NCBI GenBank assembly: GCA_001871755.1
Contig: MNXL01000304.1
Location: forward strand, 1 to 8,486
Length of the DNA stretch: 8,486 nt
Reading direction: 5' to 3'
Source: Anaerolineae bacterium CG2_30_64_16
GTDB lineage: Bacteria > Chloroflexota > Anaerolineae > CG2-30-64-16
How positions within the stretch are numbered: position 1 is the first letter of the stretch; each line of letters starts with the position of its first letter. Shown here piece by piece: positions 1-4,301 of the stretch. The notes beneath the pieces were generated by a model. That model worked only from the letters and a program-made list of their open reading frames with translations, searched no databases and was not told where the DNA came from. The position numbers were made by a program, and so were the translations under genes.

Positions 1-3
1 GAT

Positions 4-32
4 TTGACACATCACCCCCCTATCCGTATAAT
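4..32 (+). promoter_or_regulatory. Consensus sigma70 promoter of the tRNA-Glu gene
   Basis: TTGACA at 4-9 and TATAAT at 27-32 are separated by exactly 17 bp, so both hexamers match the housekeeping sigma consensus perfectly. Transcription would start near 39-40, about ten bases before the mature 5' end of the tRNA at 50. This is the strongest promoter in the window and suits a stable RNA gene. Confidence 0.9.
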
Positions 33-49
33 TGCCAAAAGTACGGTGT

Positions 50-125
50 GGCGGATTCGTCTAGAGGCCCAGGATATCGCCCTCTCAAGGCGGAGACACG
101 GGTTCGAATCCCGTATCCGCTACCA
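50..125 (+). tRNA. tRNA-Glu (anticodon CUC)
   Basis: A full 76-nt cloverleaf can be folded. The acceptor stem pairs 50-56 with 115-121, with a G-U pair at the end. The D arm is GTCTAGAGGCCCAGGA, as in other bacterial tRNA-Glu. The anticodon stem TCGCC/GGCGG encloses the loop CTCTCAA with CTC at 84-86, and the T arm is ACGGG-TTCGAAT-CCCGT. The 3' CCA is encoded at 123-125. The anticodon reads GAG, a common Glu codon in a GC-rich genome. A consensus promoter lies upstream and an intrinsic terminator just downstream, so it is a single-tRNA transcription unit, possibly leaking into the following operon. Confidence 0.96.
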
Positions 126-135
126 TGCGTGAGTG

Positions 136-167
136 GCCCCGGGAGAGGATTTCCCGGGGCGTTTTTT
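136..167 (+). terminator. Intrinsic terminator after tRNA-Glu
   Basis: A 9-bp GC-rich stem (GCCCCGGGA at 136-144 with TCCCGGGGC at 152-160) closes a 7-nt loop and is followed by a run of six T at 162-167. This is a classic Rho-independent terminator placed 10 bp after the encoded CCA. It separates the tRNA from the phosphatase gene starting at 197. Confidence 0.9.
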
Positions 168-196
168 GTAACCGGATTCTGAAAGGATACGTCAGC

Positions 197-829
197 GTGA
201 GCGAAGCTGAAACCCGGATGCTGTTGATCCGTCATGGGCACAACGCCTATTTAACCGATCGTCGTATGGCCGGCTGGATCCCCGGTGTGCACCTGGACGC
301 GCAGGGGCAGACGCAGGTTGCGGCGCTCGGCCAACGACTGGCGAGCACCGCCATCGCCGCGGTTTACAGCAGCCCGCTGGAGCGCACCGTGGAGACCGCT
401 GAGGCCGTGGCCGCGCCCCATCACCTGCCCGTGGTCCCGGTCGAAGAGATCGGGGAGACCCACTGCGGCGAATGGACCGGGCAGAGCATCGAAGCCCTGC
501 GCCAGACCGACGCATGGCGCCAGGTCCAGCGCTATCCGAGCGGATCACGCTTTCCCGGCGGCGAAAGCGTGACCGAGATGCAGGCGCGCATGATCGCGGC
601 GCTCGACGGGCTGCGTGCGGCGCATGAGGGACAAACGATCGCGGTCGTCTCGCACAGCGACCCCATCAAGGTCGCGCTGGCCCACTACATCGGCCTGCAC
701 CTGGACCTGTTCCACCGACTCATCATCCACCCGGCCTCGATCACCGAGCTGATCTTCACGGCCACCGGTCCCAGGCTGCTCCGGTGCAACGATTACGCCC
801 ACCTTCCGGCCGAGATGGGCGCAGCGTGA
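197..829 (+). CDS. Histidine phosphatase superfamily protein (MSMEG_4193-like)
   Basis: A 210-residue cytosolic enzyme of the histidine phosphatase (phosphoglycerate mutase-like) superfamily. The catalytic motif LLIRHGH gives Arg12, nucleophile His13 and Gly14. SSPLERTVETAEA carries phosphate-binding Arg63, EIGETHCGEWTG gives the acid Glu87, and VVSHSDPIK gives the second histidine, His153. All core residues are present, so it should be an active phosphatase or phosphomutase, but the substrate is unknown. The order with the next two genes matches the MSMEG_4193 / DUF3090 / SCO1664 trio of Actinobacteria and Chloroflexi. I chose the GTG at 197 because AAAGGA lies at 182-187, 9 bp upstream. The longer frame from the ATG at 125 would start on the last base of the tRNA CCA. 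An ATG at 218 sits only four residues before the RHG motif and is less likely. Its 3' end is 13 bp from the next gene. Confidence 0.9.
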   Translation: MSEAETRMLLIRHGHNAYLTDRRMAGWIPGVHLDAQGQTQVAALGQRLASTAIAAVYSSPLERTVETAEAVAAPHHLPVVPVEEIGETHCGEWTGQSIEALRQTDAWRQVQRYPSGSRFPGGESVTEMQARMIAALDGLRAAHEGQTIAVVSHSDPIKVALAHYIGLHLDLFHRLIIHPASITELIFTATGPRLLRCNDYAHLPAEMGAA

Positions 830-842
830 GGGTATAGGCATC

Positions 843-1415
843 ATGGCATATTACGAAGACGACGAAGTTCACCCCGTCACGCGGATCCTGGCGGGCGCGG
901 TTGGCGATTCGGGCCAGCGCGTGTTCGTCCTGCAAGCCCATTTCGGCGGGCAAGTCGTGTCGTGGGTCATCCAAAAGGACCAGGCGCTCGGCCTGAGTCG
1001 AACCATTCCGCGGTTGCTGGCCGAAGTGCACGCCGAGTTCCCCGAATTGGGCGAGCCGCTGGTGGCAGCCAGGCCAAACGCAGACCTGAATGAGCCGTTG
1101 CAGCCCCGGTTCCGCGTCGGCAGCATCGGGCTGGGCTACGACCGCATCCACGATCTGGTGGTGCTCATCCTGGTGGACGCGGATACGGAGCAGATGCAAG
1201 AGGTGGATCTGCTGGCAGCAGAAGCCGAGGAGCCGCCCGAGTTGTACCTCTACACCACGCGCGGCCAGGCGCTGCTGCTGGGTCAACAAGCCGAGACGAT
1301 CGTGGTCGCCGGACGGCCCTGCTGTCCCAACTGCGGCGAGCCGATGGATGACTTCGGCCACTTCTGTCTGTCGGCCCAGGCGCGCGGCAAACGAGGTGGC
1401 AGCTACCTGCAATGA
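843..1415 (+). CDS. DUF3090 family protein with C-terminal Cys/His cluster
   Basis: A 190-residue soluble protein of the DUF3090 family (about 180-200 residues), the middle member of the conserved trio. The N-terminal part, with RILAGAVGDSGQRVFVLQA near residues 14-32, is the typical family opening. A central segment IGLGYDRIHDLVVLILVDA (95-113) follows. The tail reads GRPCCPNCGEPMDDFGHFC: Cys161 and Cys164 as CPxC, with His173 and Cys175 as HxC, which looks like a small metal-binding knuckle (inference). No enzyme motif is visible. GAGGGT at 828-833 overlaps the stop of the preceding gene and serves the ATG at 843, so translational coupling is likely. Function is unknown. With a phosphatase upstream and a kinase-like protein downstream, it could be their target or scaffold. 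Confidence 0.85.
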   Translation: MAYYEDDEVHPVTRILAGAVGDSGQRVFVLQAHFGGQVVSWVIQKDQALGLSRTIPRLLAEVHAEFPELGEPLVAARPNADLNEPLQPRFRVGSIGLGYDRIHDLVVLILVDADTEQMQEVDLLAAEAEEPPELYLYTTRGQALLLGQQAETIVVAGRPCCPNCGEPMDDFGHFCLSAQARGKRGGSYLQ

Positions 1416-1475
1416 GGTCGCGTTCAAGAATATCTTCGCTGTCTCGCGGCGAGCTTCCTCGAAGGATCGGCTCGA

Positions 1476-2234
1476 ATGTACGGAGTCGTTTCTGAACATC
1501 GCTTACTGAGTGCCGCGCAAGCCGCCCTCACGCTGTTGCGGGAAGGCGATCTGACCCTGGTCGGGCTGCTTCCCTGGAGCTCCAACTACACTTTCCTCGG
1601 ACAGATCACCCGCGGCGACGAGCGCGCGCCGATCGTGTACAAACCGATGCGCGGTGAGCGGCCGCTGTGGGACTTCCGGCGCAGCACGCTCGCCCGCCGG
1701 GAAGTCGCGGCCTACGAAGTCAGCCGGGCGCTGGGGTGGGACTTCATCCCGCCGACCGTGTTGCGGGAGGGCCCACACGGAACCGGCTCAGTTCAGCTCT
1801 TCGTAGACGCGGACCAGGACGCCCACTTCTTCACCTTCCACGAGAACCCGGCCTTTCGCCACGCCCTGCAAGCGCTGGCGCTGTTCGACATCATCGTCAA
1901 CAACGCCGACCGCAAAGGCGGCCATTGCCTGCGCGTCGACGCGGGCCGCATCGTCGCCATCGACCACGGGCTCTGCTTCCACGTCGAGCCGAAACTCCGC
2001 ACCGTCATCTGGCAATTCGCCGGCGAGCTGATCCCGACCGACCTGGCCGCCGACCTGCGCCGGCTGGCCGCTGACCTGGCCGCGGCCGATAGCCCTACCA
2101 CCCAGGCGCTCGCCCCTCTCATCTCCCCTGCAGAGCTTGCCGCCCTACGCGACCGGTTAGCCAGCCTGCTGACCGCGGGCCGCTTCCCCACCCCACCTGA
2201 AGACCGCCGCGCCTACCCCTGGCCACCTGTCTGA
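1476..2234 (+). CDS. SCO1664-family PI3/PI4-kinase-like protein
   Basis: A 252-residue protein resembling the SCO1664 family, a distant branch of the PI3/PI4-kinase-like fold. Kinase-like landmarks appear in order: IVYKPMRGERPLWDF with a candidate nucleotide-binding Lys56, RREVAAYEVSRALGW with Glu76, catalytic-loop-like FDIIVNNADRKGGH around Asp145, and metal-binding-like AIDHGLCFH around Asp163. All the charged residues expected of an active phosphotransferase are kept, but the substrate is not known. GAAGGAT at 1461-1467 sits 8 bp before the ATG. The 60-bp gap from DUF3090 has no terminator, so it is probably the last gene of the phosphatase-DUF3090-kinase operon. A hairpin with no T-run follows the stop (GTGCCG 2255-2260 with CGGCAC 2266-2271). 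Confidence 0.86.
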   Translation: MYGVVSEHRLLSAAQAALTLLREGDLTLVGLLPWSSNYTFLGQITRGDERAPIVYKPMRGERPLWDFRRSTLARREVAAYEVSRALGWDFIPPTVLREGPHGTGSVQLFVDADQDAHFFTFHENPAFRHALQALALFDIIVNNADRKGGHCLRVDAGRIVAIDHGLCFHVEPKLRTVIWQFAGELIPTDLAADLRRLAADLAAADSPTTQALAPLISPAELAALRDRLASLLTAGRFPTPPEDRRAYPWPPV

Positions 2235-2279
2235 TCGCCCCGTATGGGTCCGATGTGCCGAATCCCGGCACGCGCCATG

Positions 2280-2308
2280 TTGACAATACAACGCAATTAC
2301 AGTAAAAT
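2280..2308 (+). promoter_or_regulatory. Sigma70-type promoter of the CBS-domain gene
   Basis: TTGACA at 2280-2285 and TAAAAT at 2303-2308 are 17 bp apart. The predicted start near 2315 leaves a leader of about 70 nt that is rich in A and C and nearly free of structure, ending in the strong site AAGGAGG at 2374-2380. A 6-bp hairpin (2255-2271) lies just upstream of the -35 box. Confidence 0.75.
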
Positions 2309-2386
2309 AACTGCACATACTGGGTACAAACCAGGAACACCCCAGACACAACACACACCCCTAGACAAACCAGAAGGAGGCAGATG

Positions 2387-2824
2387 ATGTTCACCGTCAG
2401 ACAACTGCTGGGGACCAAGTCCGGCAACGTCTGGACCATCGCGCCCGAGGCATCGGTGTATGAAGCGCTGCAATGGATGGCCGACAAGAACGTGGGCGCG
2501 CTGCCGGTAGTCGAAGCAGGCCGGCTCGTAGGAGTCTTCTCGGAACGGGACTACGCCCGCAAGGTGGTCCTGCTGGGAAAATCCTCGCGCGAGACCGCCG
2601 TGGGGGAGCTGATGAGCCACCCGGTGTACTACGTCCGCCCCGAGCAAGCCATCGAGGCATGCATGACGCTGATGACGGAAAAGCGCATCCGGCATCTGCC
2701 GGTGTTGGAGGATGGCGCGCTGGTCGGCATCGTCAGCATCGGCGACGTTCTCAAGGCTATCATCTCACATCAAGAAGTCGTCATCCGGGACCTGGAGCAC
2801 TACATCACCGGTGCGCCACGCTGA
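2387..2824 (+). CDS. Two-CBS-domain protein
   Basis: A 145-residue stand-alone tandem CBS (Bateman) module. The first CBS motif spans about residues 10-65 and contains VGALPVVEAGRLVGVFSERDYARK. The second spans about 75-130 and contains RIRHLPVLEDGALVGIVSIGDVLK. Such modules usually bind adenine nucleotides or similar ligands in the cleft between the repeats, but the ligand and the partner protein here are unknown. The length and the final helix leading to EHYITGA are normal for the family, so the gene is intact even though its last codons overlap a thioredoxin remnant in another frame. Two ATGs are adjacent. AGGAGG at 2375-2380 is 6 bp from the ATG at 2387 but only 3 bp from the one at 2384, and the MxTVRQLL opening is what I recall for relatives, so I use 2387. 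It has its own promoter. Confidence 0.92.
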   Translation: MFTVRQLLGTKSGNVWTIAPEASVYEALQWMADKNVGALPVVEAGRLVGVFSERDYARKVVLLGKSSRETAVGELMSHPVYYVRPEQAIEACMTLMTEKRIRHLPVLEDGALVGIVSIGDVLKAIISHQEVVIRDLEHYITGAPR

Positions 2825-2928
2825 GGCTGGCGGCCATCCATAAGGACGGCAAGCTGGTAGGCAATCAGGTCGGCGCGCTGCCCAAACCCGCGCTGGAAGC
2901 CGCGATCAAGGCCGCCGGCTTGCTCTGA
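2818..2928 (+). pseudogene. Thioredoxin C-terminal remnant
   Basis: Reading frame 1 here gives IHKDGKLVGNQVGALPKPAL and then EAAIKAAGLL and a TGA at 2926-2928. This is the last beta-hairpin and helix of a thioredoxin (family pattern: FKDG.xV...VGAxPKxxLxxxI). The CxxC active site and the first two thirds are missing, and there is no start codon or ribosome binding site. The recognisable part begins at about 2818-2830, so it overlaps or abuts the stop codon of the CBS gene (2822-2824). I read it as the leftover 3' end of a deleted gene. It is unlikely to be translated. Confidence 0.72.
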
Positions 2929-2933
2929 TCGCG
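2901..2933. repeat. 8-bp perfect inverted repeat between two gene remnants
   Basis: CGCGATCA at 2901-2908 is the exact reverse complement of TGATCGCG at 2926-2933, with a 17-nt loop that can itself form GCC/GGC pairs. The right arm covers the stop of the thioredoxin tail and ends where the VOC-like frame begins. There is no T-run after it, so it is not an intrinsic terminator as it stands. Confidence 0.5.
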
Positions 2934-3088
2934 CGTCCCTGGACGATATGGTGGAGAAGGTCGTGGCCCACGGCGGCCAGGTGCTGGCGCCCGAGATGCC
3001 GGTCACTGGAGTGGGCTATCTGGCCTACTGCCAGGACACCGAGGACAACATTTTCGGCCTCATGCAAGCCGATCCCAACGCGGCATAA
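2930..3088 (+). pseudogene. VOC (glyoxalase/bleomycin-resistance) family C-terminal remnant
   Basis: From about 2936 frame 2 reads SLDDMVEKVVAHGGQVLAPE, then MPVTGVGYLAYCQDTEDNIF, then GLMQADPNAA and TAA at 3086-3088. This matches the last betaalphabetabetabeta half-module of VOC-superfamily proteins (pattern: helix with GG, then MPIPGVGW.AYCxDTEGNxFGIMQ.D). The N-terminal half, including the first metal-ligand strand, is absent. The in-frame ATG at 2948 has no convincing ribosome binding site. Together with the preceding thioredoxin tail it fills the 324-bp stretch between the CBS gene and arfB. The rest of that stretch (3089-3148) shows nothing I can name. Confidence 0.75.
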
Positions 3089-3148
3089 CGACGGGCCCGC
3101 GAGATCAGATAACACGGCAACCCAGGCAGGTTCAGATTCCGTTGTCGC

Positions 3149-3631
3149 TCACTCGTAGTCGCCCCGCCCCACCCCGCGTCGCGTCCGCTTGACCTGGCCA
3201 CGCTGGCGTTTGCCTGCCAGCCGGCGCTCGCGCGATGCCCCGGTGGGTCGCGTGGCCACCCGGCGCTTGCGTTGGCGCAGCGCGGCCGCCACGAGCGCCT
3301 GAAACCGCGCCACGGCATCTGCGCGATTGCCGGCCTGGCTGCGCGTGACCGATGAGACGATGTGCAATACACCCTCGCCGTCGATGTAGCCCGCCAACCG
3401 TCTCAGAAGACGGCCGCGCTGCGCCTCGTTCAGGCTCGGTGAGCCGGCCACGTCGAAGAGCAGCTCCACGCGCGTCTCGCTGCGGTTGACGTGTTGGCCG
3501 CCCGGGCCGCCGCTGCGGCTGAAACGGAAATGTAGCTCGGCCGGCGGGATCGCCAACTCAGCGGAGATCACCACCAGATCGGCCGGTTGCGGGCTGTCGT
3601 TCATCTCCAACATCACACGATCTTCTCCCAT
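3149..3631 (-). CDS. arfB: ArfB-type peptidyl-tRNA hydrolase (ribosome rescue)
   Basis: A release-factor-like protein of up to 160 residues that frees stalled ribosomes by hydrolysing peptidyl-tRNA in the absence of a stop codon. The catalytic GGQ lies in SRSGGPGGQHVNRSETRVEL (residues 44-46 of the long form). The domain VVISAELAIPPAELHFRFSR precedes it. The C-terminal tail, about 40 residues from KRRVATRP onward, is very rich in Arg and Lys, as expected for the part that enters the empty mRNA channel. The tail and size exclude RF1/RF2, which need a codon-recognition domain. The start is uncertain. The ATG at 3631 has little Shine-Dalgarno, while GGGAG just inside it suits the GTG at 3616 or the ATG at 3613; I give the longest form. 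It lies directly behind a truncated hydrolase head and probably uses that gene's promoter. Confidence 0.88.
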   Translation of the reverse strand: MGEDRVMLEMNDSPQPADLVVISAELAIPPAELHFRFSRSGGPGGQHVNRSETRVELLFDVAGSPSLNEAQRGRLLRRLAGYIDGEGVLHIVSSVTRSQAGNRADAVARFQALVAAALRQRKRRVATRPTGASRERRLAGKRQRGQVKRTRRGVGRGDYE

Positions 3632-3746
3632 CCAGTATCCAGTCGTCCGCTGAAGAACCCAGGCCGTGCAACATCACCAGCGCCGTCTCCCCGATACCCC
3701 ACACCTCGTACCGCATGCGGATCCCGTTGACTTGTGCGTAGGGCAT
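3558..3746 (-). pseudogene. Truncated N-terminal head of an alpha/beta hydrolase
   Basis: The frame begins at the ATG at 3746 behind an excellent AGGAGG (5 bp spacing) and reads MPYAQVNGIRMRYEVWGIGE, then TALVMLHGLGSSADDW. This is the start of an alpha/beta hydrolase, with the oxyanion-hole HG motif in place. Homology stops at about 3639; the frame then runs out-of-register into arfB and ends at 3558. The nucleophile elbow, acid and catalytic His are all missing, so it cannot be an active enzyme. The 3' break coincides with a 7-bp tandem duplication (3630-3643). Because promoter and ribosome binding site are intact, it may still be translated as a 62-residue leader overlapping the start of arfB, which would couple the two (inference). 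Confidence 0.75.
3630..3643. repeat. 7-bp tandem duplication at the hydrolase/arfB junction
   Basis: ATCCAGT occurs twice head to tail (3630-3636 and 3637-3643 on the + strand). Similarity to alpha/beta hydrolases ends inside this repeat and arfB begins right after it. It is a plausible scar of the joining event. Confidence 0.6.
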
Positions 3747-3771
3747 AGCAGCCTCCTGACTTTGCCGGGTC

Positions 3772-3800
3772 ATTTTCGCACGCAACGCGCGACTTGACAA
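3772..3800 (-). promoter_or_regulatory. Promoter reading into the hydrolase remnant and arfB
   Basis: On the - strand TTGTCA (3800-3795) and GAAAAT (3777-3772) are 17 bp apart, with a TGC extended -10 element directly before the -10 box. Transcription would start near 3765, about 20 nt before the ATG at 3746. It is divergent to the DUF2007 promoter at 3838-3866, with about 40 bp between the two elements. Confidence 0.55.
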
Positions 3801-3837
3801 ATTCCCGCCCTGCTCAGGGACAGCGTTTGCCCCGAAC

Positions 3838-3866
3838 GTGACGCCTGGCCCAATCTGTGCTACACT
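3838..3866 (+). promoter_or_regulatory. Extended -10 promoter of the DUF2007-like gene
   Basis: GTGACG at 3838-3843 and TACACT at 3861-3866 are 17 bp apart, and TGC precedes the -10 box at 3858-3860. The start would be near 3873, giving a leader of about 44 nt. The stretch from CCAAT at 3850 to the -10 box closely resembles the promoter at 4225-4253. Confidence 0.6.
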
Positions 3867-3916
3867 ACCGCCCGTATCTATCTGACTCGCCGCAGGAACA
3901 TTCCCGGAGCGCAACC

Positions 3917-4207
3917 ATGACCGGACCCAAACTCGTCACCGTCTACAGATCGCAGGGCATGCTTCCCGCCCAGGTCGTCAAGGGCAAGCTGGAGAGCGCC
4001 GGCATCCCCGTGTTCCTCAAGTACGAATCGCTGGGGCAGATCTTCGGGCTGACCGTCGATGGCTTGGGATTGGTCGAAGTGCAGGTGCCTGATGAATGGG
4101 CCGACGACGCCCTGGCGCTGGTCCAGGAGGACACGGGGGATGGTTGGCCCGATGAAGAAAATACCGAGGACGAAGTCGCCGAAGAGGGACTGGAGGACGT
4201 CCTGTGA
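3917..4207 (+). CDS. DUF2007-like small protein
   Basis: A 96-residue cytosolic protein. Residues 5-72 (KLVTVYRSQGMLPAQVVKGK, then a LESAGIPVFLKYES segment, then VEVQVPDEWADDALALVQ) fit the DUF2007 'putative signal transducing protein' pattern. In that pattern a strand and helix that scan for an SAGI-type turn are followed by strands and a second helix, a small ferredoxin-like fold. No catalytic residue is visible. The last 25 residues are strongly acidic (Glu/Asp-rich) and probably disordered. The ATG at 3917 has GGAG 7 bp upstream. A longer frame starting at 3857 would begin inside the promoter, so I reject it. The function of the family is not established. The next gene has its own promoter 18 bp after the stop of this one. 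Confidence 0.75.
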   Translation: MTGPKLVTVYRSQGMLPAQVVKGKLESAGIPVFLKYESLGQIFGLTVDGLGLVEVQVPDEWADDALALVQEDTGDGWPDEENTEDEVAEEGLEDVL

Positions 4208-4224
4208 TAGACAGGCAAAGGTAT

Positions 4225-4253
4225 TTGGCGACTCGGCCAATTGCTGCTATACT
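4225..4253 (+). promoter_or_regulatory. Extended -10 promoter of the 529-residue uncharacterised gene
   Basis: TTGGCG at 4225-4230 and TATACT at 4248-4253 are 17 bp apart, with TGC directly before the -10 box. The start would be near 4260, leaving a leader of about 42 nt before the GTG at 4302. Confidence 0.65.
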
Positions 4254-4301
4254 GGCAGGTCGATTCAACACAACTGCCGTCGGAATGAGGAGATTTTCCG
4301 C

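Noticed and set aside
125..196. N-terminal extension of the histidine phosphatase from the ATG at 125
   Set aside because: The ATG uses the last base of the tRNA CCA and the extension runs through the terminator hairpin. The GTG at 197 has a good ribosome binding site.
20..241. Open frame on the - strand containing GIRTRVSALRGRYPGPLDES
   Set aside because: It is the antisense of the tRNA-Glu gene, a well-known source of false protein predictions.
2119..2695. Long open frames on the - strand opposite the kinase-like and CBS genes
   Set aside because: They are shadows of strongly supported genes, have no recognisable protein features and no start signals.
2473..2817. Upstream part of the open frame that ends in the thioredoxin tail
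   Set aside because: It lies inside the CBS gene in another frame and shows no thioredoxin features such as the CxxC site. Only the part after about 2818 resembles thioredoxin.
3857..3916. 20-residue N-terminal extension of the DUF2007-like protein
   Set aside because: It would begin inside the predicted promoter, and GGAG at 3906-3909 fits the ATG at 3917.
4059..4301. 81-residue N-terminal extension of the 529-residue protein
   Set aside because: It overlaps the DUF2007-like gene and the promoter at 4225-4253, and has the Trp/Arg/Cys-rich look of out-of-frame translation. GAGGAG supports the GTG at 4302.
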